64,000 nt of DNA, taken from Candidatus Rifleibacterium amylolyticum (GTDB lineage Bacteria > Muiribacteriota > Ozemobacteria > Ozemobacterales > Ozemobacteraceae). The notes below the pieces were generated by a model that worked only from the letters and a program-made list of their open reading frames with translations, did not search any database and was not told the DNA's origin. Positions 24,518-33,379 of this stretch are shown here, in pieces. A program made the position numbers and the translations under genes. How positions within the stretch are numbered: position 1 is the stretch's first letter; the number at the start of each line of letters is the position of its first letter. The stretch lies in NCBI GenBank assembly GCA_009917695.1, contig JAACJG010000001.1, positions 62,001 through 126,000 of the forward strand. The letters run 5' to 3'.

Positions 24518-25891
24518 ATGAAAAAAATACTGACATGCTGCCTGCTGCTGCTGGCTTCGACCTGTTTTTCGGCTATCCCGAGCCCGCACATTTATGAATG
24601 GGGAAAGCTGACTGTACCAGAGAATTACAGCTACGCTCCCAGCCAGAAGCTTCAAATCTACTGGGAAAAACTCAAATCGAATTCATCTTCGCCAGAAGCC
24701 ATTGTCATGATCAATGGCGGTCCCGGTATGCCGCATGACGGCTTTCATCGCGATACTGGTGAGGGCACTTACGGCAAAGACTGGTTTTATGCATTGCGAA
24801 CTGATTTTGACGTTTACTATTTTGATCAACGTGGCACCGGGGAATCGTCTACGCTGAGTTACGATATTCTCGAGCGCCGCAATATCAGACTGTATGGAAC
24901 CGAAAACATCTGCCGCGATATCGAAGAGTTGCGAAAGAACGTTATCAGGAAAGATAAAATTGCCGTTCTGGGAGAATCTTATGGCGGCATGGTGGCGTTG
25001 ACCTACGCAATTATGTATCCAGACAGGGTTTCAAAACTGATCATTCACGATTCGTCGCCGAGCAACGAATACTTTACCCACATGCACAAGAATTTTTCTG
25101 AAATGCTCGCGGTGCTGGATTCGGATCTTCCGGGCGTGAGGCAGAACATGCTCACCACCATACAGAAGTTTGACAACAATGAAGTCACTAACGCTTATAA
25201 CATTGCCGTCACTGGACGTGATTTTCTCTCGCTGATTCTCAACTATACCTATTCATTTCGTGGTCAGATAATAATTGCCTACATGGTGCAGGATATTGCC
25301 ACTCAGGGCAGATCCGACATTCTCGACGCACTGCTCGGGTCAATTATTGGCAGAGAAGACAGTCCGGCCTTTATGGCGTTACCGCCGACCATACTGCTGG
25401 TGCAGTCTCATGAAATGCTTGATGAAAAGGCGATTGCCGGGGTTGCCGCTGGCGCTGACTATCAGCCCTGGAATTACGACTGGCTTGAAAACAATGTGCT
25501 GCAGGCCCGTCGCGAATTCAGAGATTATGTGCGCCTGTCAGAGTTCAATGGCTTCAACGTTATCTCCCGGTTGGGGCAGATCAAGGCTCCGACCCTTGTT
25601 CTGGTCGGCAAAACAGATTTTATCTGCCCGCCTTCTTACGCTCAGACTATCAAAAATGGAATTGGCAGTCACTGCCGCCTCCTTACTATCGAAAACTCGG
25701 CGCACAGTGGCTTTATTGAGCAGAACGAATACGTCGTCGGGAAAATACGCAATTTTCTGATCGGGCACTGGCCTGGCTACGACTACCGGGAAAAGAGCCT
25801 GATTGATTTCAGCAGCAGAAACATCACTGCCGAAGAACTTCAGCAGCTATGGCTCGAGGGAGCTCGTCGTCTGGCTGTTGGCGGGTTTTAG
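24518..25891 (+). CDS. exported alpha/beta hydrolase, proline-iminopeptidase type
   Basis: A 457-residue protein with a signal peptide (MKKILTCCLLLLASTCFSAI). It has an oxyanion segment NGGPGMPHDG, the DQRGTGESS loop and nucleophile elbow GESYGG, all hallmarks of the prolyl-aminopeptidase/TAP-like branch of the alpha/beta hydrolases. Later elements are a probable catalytic Asp in VGKTDFICPP and His in AHSGFIE. It likely cleaves peptides or amides outside the cytoplasm; substrate unknown. GAGGG lies before the ATG at 24518; the frame is open further upstream but without a signal peptide. Its stop overlaps that of dcd by four bases. Confidence 0.87.
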   Translation: MKKILTCCLLLLASTCFSAIPSPHIYEWGKLTVPENYSYAPSQKLQIYWEKLKSNSSSPEAIVMINGGPGMPHDGFHRDTGEGTYGKDWFYALRTDFDVYYFDQRGTGESSTLSYDILERRNIRLYGTENICRDIEELRKNVIRKDKIAVLGESYGGMVALTYAIMYPDRVSKLIIHDSSPSNEYFTHMHKNFSEMLAVLDSDLPGVRQNMLTTIQKFDNNEVTNAYNIAVTGRDFLSLILNYTYSFRGQIIIAYMVQDIATQGRSDILDALLGSIIGREDSPAFMALPPTILLVQSHEMLDEKAIAGVAAGADYQPWNYDWLENNVLQARREFRDYVRLSEFNGFNVISRLGQIKAPTLVLVGKTDFICPPSYAQTIKNGIGSHCRLLTIENSAHSGFIEQNEYVVGKIRNFLIGHWPGYDYREKSLIDFSSRNITAEELQQLWLEGARRLAVGGF

Positions 25892-26421
25892 CCGAGCCAG
25901 AAGTTCTCAGGCGTCTGGCCGGCAAATACGCCGTGGTATTGCCCTGGGCTTTCGCAGCGCTGAAAGATGAACTGGCAGATCGGCGTCCCGGGAATCAACT
26001 GAAGCGGTATCGGACCGAAATTTGATATTTCGAGAACCTGATGGTTACAGATGCCTGGTTGCATGAATGAAGCCGAAATATGAACCAGCAGACCAACGCG
26101 GGCGAAGCGGCTGCGTCCTTCCAGCCAACCAGAAAGTCCGTTGCCGAGTATGACCTTTTCGCTGGTGATACCAAGCACGGTCTGACCGGGTTTCACCGTC
26201 AGGGTGTCGCCGTTATGCACCAGAATGCCTTTGGTAGCAGCCTTGAAGTCCATGTCGTCGGTCATGCGCAGGTCGTTGGGCAGATGCACGAATACGCGAA
26301 ATGCGTTGGACAGGTGAAGGTCTATGCTGGCGGGGCCGAGCATCTTTTCGTCGAAGGGTTCAATCTTGATATTGCCCTTTTTCATTTCTGCAAGAATGGC
26401 TTCTTTGCCGAGAATGGTCAT
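25888..26421 (-). CDS. dcd: dCTP deaminase
   Basis: A 177-residue enzyme of the dCTP deaminase/dUTPase family that converts dCTP to dUTP for dTTP synthesis. It shows GPASIDLHLS, the EGRSRFARVGLLVH segment (usually EGRSSLAR) and VLEISNFG, which holds the glutamate that acts in deamination. The length is typical. GGAGGAACGG precedes the ATG. It is the last gene of the long minus-strand run and ends convergent with, and overlapping by four bases, the alpha/beta hydrolase. A bifunctional DCD-DUT activity cannot be excluded. Confidence 0.88.
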   Translation of the reverse strand: MTILGKEAILAEMKKGNIKIEPFDEKMLGPASIDLHLSNAFRVFVHLPNDLRMTDDMDFKAATKGILVHNGDTLTVKPGQTVLGITSEKVILGNGLSGWLEGRSRFARVGLLVHISASFMQPGICNHQVLEISNFGPIPLQLIPGTPICQFIFQRCESPGQYHGVFAGQTPENFWLG

Positions 26422-26466
26422 CCGTTCCTCCGGAGGGTTACAAATTGGACGCTAATTATACAGCGC

Positions 26467-28215
26467 TTATTTCTTTTTGCCAAGAAAAGCTGCGGCAAGT
26501 TTGGCTGCTATTTCGCCACCCGGGATCACCAGGCCGAGAGCATCGGCACCGATATCGAAAAGATTGGCTTCATTGAGAGTTTCGAAGCTGCCAGGACTGG
26601 TGTGATGGCCTTCTGAAAGGCGACCGGTTACAGCGTCAATCTCAAAACTGACTTTTTTGTCATGGCCGAGCCATTCGAATTCGAATGCATATACAGGCCT
26701 GAAATAAAGGTTCAATTTGGCAATGTCGAGTCCCTGTGCAATTATCTCACTGGCTTTCAGCGGTTTCATGAATTCAAAAATGATATCTCTGACCAGTATC
26801 GAGGCTCTTATTGCTGGCGGCACCAGTTTGAAACCATCTTTTTCAGGGTTGTCTACTGAGAGCGGGGAGGCCGTGCCCGATTTGCTGAGTTCATTGAAAT
26901 CAGCCTGCTTTCCGGTATTTGCATCTACATATCTCTTTATCGGCTGTCTGGTCTGGCAGCGTTCTTCTACGGTCAGATCAACGCGCTTTTTGGCCGGCTT
27001 GATCAGCTGGTCGCCGATTTTAATTTCGCAGACCTGCTCTTCGAGATCGAGTGAAAGGGGCCTGGTTCTTGTGTAGTCAAGGCTGGCTTCGCATTCGATC
27101 AGCCAGAAAGGCTGAAGCTGTTGTTCGCAGAAAATGAGTCTGATTTCTTCGGGTTTTGGTCGGTAAATCAGGCGCGAGAAGAAGCCGATACCGCTTTTTT
27201 TGTTCTCTTCTGCGATTTGCTTGGCCTGTTCGGCGTTGAGTTTTGGTTGATAAGCGTATATTCCGGTCTCGCCGGTTGTCAGTCGGCAGGCGCCCTGTTC
27301 GGCGTCTTCCTGCCCATTGACAGGAAAAAATCTTGTCTTGCATTGTTCGCGCAGCAGTTCAATTATCGATCCGGCCACTCTGGCGCGCAATTCGGCGTGC
27401 GCATTGAACACTTCGTGATCGAACAGGCTCAGAATTCGTTTGAGCGCAAGGCTCGCCACAGTTTTTGCCGCTTCATCACGCACTTTGCGGTTGCGCAGAA
27501 GCGGCAGCGCCAGATCGAGAAATTCGCGATCAGGCAGATGTCTGATCGCGTAACAGGCTGCTTTGACCGACTCGATCTGATCGGGCCGGTTAAGCATGTC
27601 GGCAAGCGCTTTGCGAGCCGTTTCCGGGTTAACTCTTGCAATCGCTTCAGCAGCCACTGAACGCACTCTTGGCGAGGCGTGGCTGAGCATGCGGGAAAAC
27701 AATGACACGTTGTCGGGGTCGTTGAGTGATTCGATGCCTTCGATCGTATTGCTTACTATGCGGTCGTCGCCATAAGCCAGAAATGATTTGAGCAGTGAAA
27801 GCTGTTCGGGGTCAGGGTAAAATTTCGGCAGATTCTTTACCAGCCAGGAAATATGATTGGGTTCAAAACAGCGTTCGAGATAGTCTTCCAGAGCAAGCTT
27901 AAGCTCTCTGGTCTGTAGTTTTGCACACCACTCGAGATCACGCAGAGTGACCTGGCTTTCGTTGCCCTTTTGCAGCTTTTTGAGAAGCAGCTGCTTGAGA
28001 GCTTTCTGTTCGCGTCTGCCCACTGCCTGTGAAATGATCGATGAGGCAACGTCTGATACGTGCTTTTGCCCATGTTCGGCCAGGTAGATCAGTCGATTCA
28101 TCGCTTCGTCTGTCAAAAGATGATCGTCGCAGGCGGCAAAATACGCCAGACCGGCAAGCTGGCGGTCGGTGTCGGCCGAGTCGAGGCAGATCAGATTTAC
28201 ACTGTAGTCATCCAT
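26467..28215 (-). CDS. HEAT-repeat protein of unknown function
   Basis: A 582-residue protein with no signal peptide. The N-terminal half (about 1-290) is a series of HEAT/PBS-lyase-like helical pairs such as SPRVRSVAAEAIARVNPETA and NRKVRDEAAKTVASLALKR. The C-terminal half (about 300-560) is a different, probably mixed alpha/beta region with YRPKPEEIRLIFCEQQLQPF and KKVSFEIDAVTGRLSEG, the latter slightly PepSY-like. HEAT arrays bind other proteins. It starts 15 bases after the TerB-like gene, so the two are probably made together. I do not recognise the C-terminal domain. Confidence 0.75.
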   Translation of the reverse strand: MDDYSVNLICLDSADTDRQLAGLAYFAACDDHLLTDEAMNRLIYLAEHGQKHVSDVASSIISQAVGRREQKALKQLLLKKLQKGNESQVTLRDLEWCAKLQTRELKLALEDYLERCFEPNHISWLVKNLPKFYPDPEQLSLLKSFLAYGDDRIVSNTIEGIESLNDPDNVSLFSRMLSHASPRVRSVAAEAIARVNPETARKALADMLNRPDQIESVKAACYAIRHLPDREFLDLALPLLRNRKVRDEAAKTVASLALKRILSLFDHEVFNAHAELRARVAGSIIELLREQCKTRFFPVNGQEDAEQGACRLTTGETGIYAYQPKLNAEQAKQIAEENKKSGIGFFSRLIYRPKPEEIRLIFCEQQLQPFWLIECEASLDYTRTRPLSLDLEEQVCEIKIGDQLIKPAKKRVDLTVEERCQTRQPIKRYVDANTGKQADFNELSKSGTASPLSVDNPEKDGFKLVPPAIRASILVRDIIFEFMKPLKASEIIAQGLDIAKLNLYFRPVYAFEFEWLGHDKKVSFEIDAVTGRLSEGHHTSPGSFETLNEANLFDIGADALGLVIPGGEIAAKLAAAFLGKKK

Positions 28216-28230
28216 CCAGGTATGCTTTTC

Positions 28231-28941
28231 TTAGAATTTTACCGTAACTCCGAGGCGGGCAGCCATTTCTTTGATGTTGTCAAGCTGGTCGCCGTCAGGA
28301 GTGCCATCTTCGCTGAATTTACAGGTAATGTCGTAATAGTCGTCGATAATTTTCTGATGCAGATCTTTTACGTTTTTGTCGTCGAGTTCGAGTTCTTTGC
28401 GTATTTTTGCCAGAGTTTCGTGTTCTTCGTCGGTGATGACTTCGTCTTCGACAACGTTATCGAGAAGAGTCCAGTAGACGAGGTTGCGGGCATCCGACAC
28501 TTCGTCGCTGGTGGCTTCTATACAGCCGGTCAGTGCCTGAAAAACAGTTTTTTCATCATCGTCGATATGAAAGTCATCGCGGGTTATCATGAAATATACT
28601 TCGGCGAGAAAACGCGTAACGAAGCAGTAGTCTTCTCCCCATTCCGACAGATCCCACAGGGAATCACCTTCGACAATGGCTACCCAGCATTCGCTGGCAT
28701 TCTTTTTTATATGAATGGTGCGGTCGTCAATGCGGCAGAATGGCGCAAAATCTTCGCCAGCCAGTTCCCCGGGCTGAAGCTCGTCGCCTAAGCCGGCTGT
28801 GAGCCTGCGCTTTGCCGGTTTGGAACCGCCCATGCTCCCGATCATGCGCCCCCAGAAACCTGCTTTTTCAGCGGCTTTTCGCCCGGTTTCGACGTATTTT
28901 TGTGCGTAGTCACTTAAAAGCATGACTCGTGATTCAAGCAT
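28231..28941 (-). CDS. TerB-like helical protein
   Basis: A 236-residue cytoplasmic protein. The C-terminal half (about 120-230) has acidic helices of TerB/DjlA-N type (DDFHIDDDEKTVFQALTGCI, VVEDEVITDEEHETLAKIRK). The N-terminal part is basic and Gly-rich. TerB-like domains are linked to tellurite resistance and membrane-stress complexes, with unknown biochemistry. AGGAG lies eight bases before the ATG. It is directly upstream of the HEAT protein and downstream of the YibE/F-like membrane protein. The assignment rests on helix pattern and acidic motifs only. Confidence 0.6.
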   Translation of the reverse strand: MLESRVMLLSDYAQKYVETGRKAAEKAGFWGRMIGSMGGSKPAKRRLTAGLGDELQPGELAGEDFAPFCRIDDRTIHIKKNASECWVAIVEGDSLWDLSEWGEDYCFVTRFLAEVYFMITRDDFHIDDDEKTVFQALTGCIEATSDEVSDARNLVYWTLLDNVVEDEVITDEEHETLAKIRKELELDDKNVKDLHQKIIDDYYDITCKFSEDGTPDGDQLDNIKEMAARLGVTVKF

Positions 28942-28989
28942 CTGTAATCTCCTGCTTCGTTTCGTTCAGACTAACATAGTAAAAAGCAT

Positions 28990-30135
28990 TTATTCAATAT
29001 TGGCGGCTTCAGCTGCTTTATCAGCCGAGGCAACGCCTGGGTTTTTCGTATAAATGTATGCAGCGACAATTGCCGTAACCGGTATTGCCAGCACCATGCC
29101 GAACAGACCGGCGAGCGATCGCACGATTTCGGCGCAGATGAATTCCATATTCATGATCTTTATCAGCGGAAAATCTTCTTTCTGCAAGGCGAAGAGCAGT
29201 ATAAGCGTCAGAGATGCACCTGTGTAGGCCAGAATCAGCGTGTTAACCATGCTGCCTATAATATCTCTGCCAATATTCATGCCGCTTTCAAATAATCTGA
29301 TGCGATCGTATCCCGGGTTTGCCCGTGAGATTTCGAGCAGGGAAGAGGCTATCGAGATCGAAACATCCATTACTGCGCCAAGTGCGCCGATGATGATGCC
29401 GCTTACCAGCAGGCCGCGCAGATCGAGCTCGGCGTTGAGCAGCTGTAAATAAGTGCTTTCGTGGCCAGTGTAACCGGTCAACTTGAGCAGAATGGCGGCC
29501 AGCCAGCCGAACAGTCCAGCCAGCACAACGCCGCTGAAAGTGCCTATGATAGCGACCAGACCTTTGCGAGTTCTGCCAGCAATGATCAGGAGATTGACTA
29601 TCGCAATGACCAAAGCTGCCACTATTGTAAGAGGAATCGGTGCCCAGCCGCTCAGGAGCATTCTGGCCATGAGCCCGAATATTATGATCAGAGTGAAAAA
29701 CAGGGCGAGCATCGCCTTAACCCCGTTTTTGCCGGCGACTCCAGCGATAAGCAACAGCAGCAGAGCAGAAATGAACAGCAGTCTGCCGGCTTTATAATGT
29801 TCGTCAATTCCGGTTATCAGCTGGCCTTCCTGCTCTTCGGCAACAGCCAGCACTGTCTGCCCAACTTCGAGGTCAAGATTGTAGATCGATCCTGGCGCCT
29901 CAAAGTGCTCGGTACTCATTACCTTGCCAGCGTAAGGGCCTGCTGTAAATTCAATATCGACTCCGTACACCTTTTCTTCTGTGTCTGGGTCTATAGATGG
30001 TTGTTGTACTATGCTTTTGATAACGGCTGTAGCATACATGCCGCTGCTGGTTTGACCAAATACGTAAAACAGCATTGCCAGCATCAGTATGAGGCCACCA
30101 GCGATAAAGGCCAGGCTCTTTTTTGTGTCTTTCAT
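28990..30135 (-). CDS. YibE/F-like multi-pass membrane protein
   Basis: A 381-residue protein with one N-terminal membrane helix, a soluble beta-rich domain (about residues 35-120, MYATAVIKSIVQQPSIDPDT...VYGVDIEFTAGPYAG), then about eight membrane helices. The features GALGAVMDVSISIASSLLEI and MGxxxNTLILAYTGASLTLI are characteristic of the YibE/F family. The function of the family is not established; a transporter or membrane-anchored scaffold is possible. The ATG at 30135 has AGAGGT at a good distance, and it begins 16 bases after the nuclease gene stops. Confidence 0.85.
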   Translation of the reverse strand: MKDTKKSLAFIAGGLILMLAMLFYVFGQTSSGMYATAVIKSIVQQPSIDPDTEEKVYGVDIEFTAGPYAGKVMSTEHFEAPGSIYNLDLEVGQTVLAVAEEQEGQLITGIDEHYKAGRLLFISALLLLLIAGVAGKNGVKAMLALFFTLIIIFGLMARMLLSGWAPIPLTIVAALVIAIVNLLIIAGRTRKGLVAIIGTFSGVVLAGLFGWLAAILLKLTGYTGHESTYLQLLNAELDLRGLLVSGIIIGALGAVMDVSISIASSLLEISRANPGYDRIRLFESGMNIGRDIIGSMVNTLILAYTGASLTLILLFALQKEDFPLIKIMNMEFICAEIVRSLAGLFGMVLAIPVTAIVAAYIYTKNPGVASADKAAEAANIE

Positions 30136-30151
30136 CTTTGCTACCTCTCGG

Positions 30152-31033
30152 TTACCAGAGTCTAGATGCTGTTGAAGATTCCAGTTTTTCTTCAAGCTGG
30201 TCTGACATGGGCCAGAAAAAATCGAGTTTAGTCAGTTTTTCGATTTCATCAATGCTGGTCAGAAAATGTTCCAGGGGCTCTTTGCCGGTAACTGTCTGTG
30301 GAATCAGAAACGCCAGGGCTTTGATGCCTTCCTGTTCTTCATCTATAACAATTTTAAAAAAGGCGTCAGGAACTTCAATGTTATTGCCTATCGTCTTGAT
30401 ATGCTCATCAAACACCGGTCCAGTAATCACCCAGATGCTGCCACGGTTGTTGGCACAGTCTTCTTCGAATTTTTCAAGGCGTTGCCATACACGCCGGTTC
30501 AGTTCTGGCGTCTGGGGTACAATATTGCTCATCTTGAAGGTCTCAAGCTGAGCTTCTCTGCCAAATCTGGTCGCTATGGCTGAATTCGGCGCGAGATGTC
30601 CGCGATCATAGCCACTTTTTGCGTATTCTTTGGGGTCGACTCGTGACAGGGTGCGATGGTCGATGCTGAAGCCCTTTGGACGACTCAATCTGTGCTCAAA
30701 GTCCTTTGCGTCAAGACGATAAGCGACCCAGAGAGGGTTGCGTCTATCGTCGCAGTAACCAGCATAAAATCCGATATTCTGTAACAGCATCAGCTTTGTC
30801 TGGCTGGCTGTTCTGGGCTCTCCGCCATAGATCTGGTTGTTGCGCAGGCGTGTCTGCTCGGCCAGGGCCGGCTCGATCGGAATGAAGCTTGGCGCGATGA
30901 CCACCGGTGGTCTGGTGGTTCTGCTCTGCTGCCAGTAGTAAATGGCGATACCGATAAATGTCAGTATCAATATAATTGCAATCAGGTGCGTTGGCTGCAA
31001 TGCGCCACGTTTCCTGTGGAAAAATGTTGGCAT
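30152..31033 (-). CDS. DNA/RNA non-specific endonuclease (NUC1 type), membrane-anchored
   Basis: A 293-residue beta-beta-alpha metal nuclease. One N-terminal helix (about 14-35, HLIAIILILTFIGIAIYYW) anchors or exports it. The catalytic motif is YDRGHLAPNS with the general-base histidine. The metal-binding asparagine lies in SNIVPQTPELNRRVWQRLE, as in endonuclease G and Serratia nuclease. It should degrade DNA and RNA outside the cytoplasm. I do not see a dedicated inhibitor next to it. The ATG at 31033 follows CGGAG; a TTG six codons earlier is less likely. It lies between the glyoxalase (14-base gap) and YibE/F (16-base gap). Confidence 0.92.
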   Translation of the reverse strand: MPTFFHRKRGALQPTHLIAIILILTFIGIAIYYWQQSRTTRPPVVIAPSFIPIEPALAEQTRLRNNQIYGGEPRTASQTKLMLLQNIGFYAGYCDDRRNPLWVAYRLDAKDFEHRLSRPKGFSIDHRTLSRVDPKEYAKSGYDRGHLAPNSAIATRFGREAQLETFKMSNIVPQTPELNRRVWQRLEKFEEDCANNRGSIWVITGPVFDEHIKTIGNNIEVPDAFFKIVIDEEQEGIKALAFLIPQTVTGKEPLEHFLTSIDEIEKLTKLDFFWPMSDQLEEKLESSTASRLW

Positions 31034-31047
31034 GATACTCCGTTTCG

Positions 31048-31428
31048 TCAACGCATCTTTTTCTCTGGCACAACTTCGAGCCAGTAATTATCGGGGTCAG
31101 CAATAAAATATATACCCATTGCCGGATTTTCGTAACAGATACAGCCCATTTCCTTGTGCAGGGCGTGAGCTGCTGCATAATCATCGGTGGTAAAGGCAAG
31201 ATGAAATTCGTTGTCGCCAAGATTATAGGGCTCTTTGCGGTCGCGCAACCAGGTCAGCTCAAGACTGTGACCGCCAGTGCCATCGCCCAGATATACCAGT
31301 ATAAAGCTGCCGTCTTCAGCTGTCTTTCTGCGCACTTCGCTGAGGCCTAACGCTTTTTTATAAAACTCCATACTCTTCTCGAGATTGAGAACGTTGATGT
31401 TGTTGTGATTGAATTTGAAGGCTGGCAT
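31048..31428 (-). CDS. glyoxalase I-family (VOC) protein
   Basis: A 126-residue vicinal-oxygen-chelate protein resembling lactoylglutathione lyase GloA, which isomerises the methylglyoxal-glutathione hemithioacetal. It has NHNNINVLNLEKSMEFYKKA near the start, LELTWLRDR, NEFHLAFTTDD and the final FIADPDNYWLEVV, supplying the expected His/Glu metal ligands. The length is typical. A good AAGGAG precedes the ATG. It follows transketolase by nine bases. Whether the thiol cofactor is glutathione or another is unknown. Confidence 0.88.
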   Translation of the reverse strand: MPAFKFNHNNINVLNLEKSMEFYKKALGLSEVRRKTAEDGSFILVYLGDGTGGHSLELTWLRDRKEPYNLGDNEFHLAFTTDDYAAAHALHKEMGCICYENPAMGIYFIADPDNYWLEVVPEKKMR

Positions 31429-31437
31429 AAGGGCTCC

Positions 31438-33360
31438 TTATTTATGATGACTGCAGCTGGCAACTTTTCTTACAACGGCGCATACCGTCTCGGCGTCGAG
31501 TTGATGATGCTTAAGCATCTGCTCTAAACTCAGCGATGATTGCGTGTAGTCGCGTATGCCGATCGAAACTGGTGATATTTTGCCAATTGAGCTGATGAAG
31601 CTGCTCAGGCCGGTTTCGCGGCGGTGGTCTTCGAGCACGAATACTCGTTTGGCTGCTCCAAGCAGGTCTTTGAGCTGTTTTTTTTCGTCAGAAAAATGTA
31701 CGACGGCGGCAAGATCGAGAGGAATTCCTTCTTCTGCCAGGATTTCAGAGGCCGAGCAGGCAACTTCGAGCATGTGTGGCCCGCTGGTAAAAAGAAGGTT
31801 CTCGGCGATTATCTCTGAACCGCTGGTAAATATTATCGGCTCATCAGCTACGAAAGGATCGGCATAAAAGCTGTCGCCGGGAGTTCGGTGCAGGCGGATA
31901 TAGGCCGGGCGGCAGCAGCCGTTCTCTCTGATCTCGCTTTTCATGCGCTCGATAATATGGCAGAGGATTTCTCTGGTATTATCCGCGTCGATCGGTTCGT
32001 ATATTTCGATGTTGCCGAGTGAACGCATAAGGCCGATGTCATTCAGGGCCTGATGACTTTTGCCGTCAGTAAAGTAATCGATGCCGGCATAATGCCCGGC
32101 AAATATAACCGGAACCTTTTCAGTGATACAGGCAAAAATCTGGTCAAGGCTTCTTTTGTAGAACGAGGCGTAGGTGTTGACTACGGCAATGCACCCGGTC
32201 AGGCCTAGTCCGGCTGCAATCGAGCACATATCCTGTTCACTTATTCCGATTTCGAGATAACGTTCGCCAAAGGCTTTGGCAATCTCTGTCAGCCGGCAGG
32301 ATTTTTCGAGGTCAGCATCAAGAACGTATACTTCTTTGTCGTAGCTGGCCAGTTCCAGCAGGGCCTGCGCAAAAGCTGCTCCAGTTGATACCCTGACATT
32401 CTCTGCCGGGCAGTCATCTGCGGGCAAGATCGACTCTGCTGGCTGCGTTCGAATATGCTCTTTCCAAGCGTTTGTTATCGCTGGCAGATCGATTTGTTTA
32501 AGAAGCTCTTCAACAATCAGCGAATACTCGGTTTCGTCCGGGATTTTGCCATGCCAGACGCCTTGGCGCCGCTGCGTGTCATTCGGCATTGCCGTTGTAG
32601 AACTGCCACTGCCCTTTATCGTGTGCGCAATGATTATGCCTGGCTCGTCGCTGTCGAGAAGCTTTTTGACTGCCTGATTAATTTCTCCGATATTGTGGCC
32701 GTTTATCTCAAGAACCTGCAGGCCGATGCCTTTGAATACTGTCGCCCAGTCATCGGCGTCCTTGATTTCTGCAGTTTGACTGTCAGATTGCAGAAAGTTG
32801 CGATCGATAATCGGGATGCAACCCCATGGTTTAAGCTTTTTTAGTGTGAGCAGCGACTCAAAGACCTGCCCTTCCTGGAGTTCGCCGTCACCGATAATTG
32901 CGAATACAGGAAAGCGCCGATCAGCCGCCTGGTTGCTTATGGCAGTTCCAATCGCTTTTGAAAGCCCCTGTCCGAGTGAACCACTGTCAGAATCAACACC
33001 GGGAACCGTGCGGTCACAATGTGCCGGCAGGCCGCCAAATTGTTTGTAAGTGCGCAGTTTTTCCGGCTTAAAGCAGCCAAGGCCGGCGAGAACAGCGTAT
33101 TGCGCCATTACGGCATGTCCCTTGGAAAGGTGAAGAGAGGCTCTTTGCGTTAGTGGACTTGTCGGATCAACAATATAGCGATGATAAATGCAGGTCAGCA
33201 GTTCCATGCTCGAGAAGCTGGCGCCGAGCCAGCCGTGGCGGGCACTCATCAGGCCGGCAAGGCAGTTGATTCTATATGCGTGTGCCAGTTTTTGCAGGTC
33301 GAGGTCTGATTCGGTCGAGAGTTGCTTGATTAGCGACTGATCTATGATGAATGGTTGCAT
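31438..33360 (-). CDS. transketolase
   Basis: A 640-residue thiamine-diphosphate enzyme moving two-carbon units in the pentose phosphate pathway. The N-terminal domain has LSKGHAVMAQYAVLA, GSLGQGLSKAIG and the ThDP motif GDGELQEGQ...DRN. The central domain has EIGISEQDMCSIAAGLG, with the cofactor-activating glutamate. The C-terminal domain is present, so this is the fused rather than split form. The length is slightly below the classical 660-690 residues. It sits between an exported PLD gene and glyoxalase with gaps of 19 and 9 bases. The Shine-Dalgarno sequence is weak, so it may rely on coupling. Confidence 0.92.
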   Translation of the reverse strand: MQPFIIDQSLIKQLSTESDLDLQKLAHAYRINCLAGLMSARHGWLGASFSSMELLTCIYHRYIVDPTSPLTQRASLHLSKGHAVMAQYAVLAGLGCFKPEKLRTYKQFGGLPAHCDRTVPGVDSDSGSLGQGLSKAIGTAISNQAADRRFPVFAIIGDGELQEGQVFESLLTLKKLKPWGCIPIIDRNFLQSDSQTAEIKDADDWATVFKGIGLQVLEINGHNIGEINQAVKKLLDSDEPGIIIAHTIKGSGSSTTAMPNDTQRRQGVWHGKIPDETEYSLIVEELLKQIDLPAITNAWKEHIRTQPAESILPADDCPAENVRVSTGAAFAQALLELASYDKEVYVLDADLEKSCRLTEIAKAFGERYLEIGISEQDMCSIAAGLGLTGCIAVVNTYASFYKRSLDQIFACITEKVPVIFAGHYAGIDYFTDGKSHQALNDIGLMRSLGNIEIYEPIDADNTREILCHIIERMKSEIRENGCCRPAYIRLHRTPGDSFYADPFVADEPIIFTSGSEIIAENLLFTSGPHMLEVACSASEILAEEGIPLDLAAVVHFSDEKKQLKDLLGAAKRVFVLEDHRRETGLSSFISSIGKISPVSIGIRDYTQSSLSLEQMLKHHQLDAETVCAVVRKVASCSHHK

Positions 33361-33379
33361 ATTTTGATAAGCGGCTGGT

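Noticed and set aside
25888-26421. dcd as an anti-phage nucleotide-depletion gene
   Set aside because: It has the size and motifs of housekeeping dCTP deaminase and no defence partner such as a second nucleotide-depleting enzyme or sensor is adjacent.
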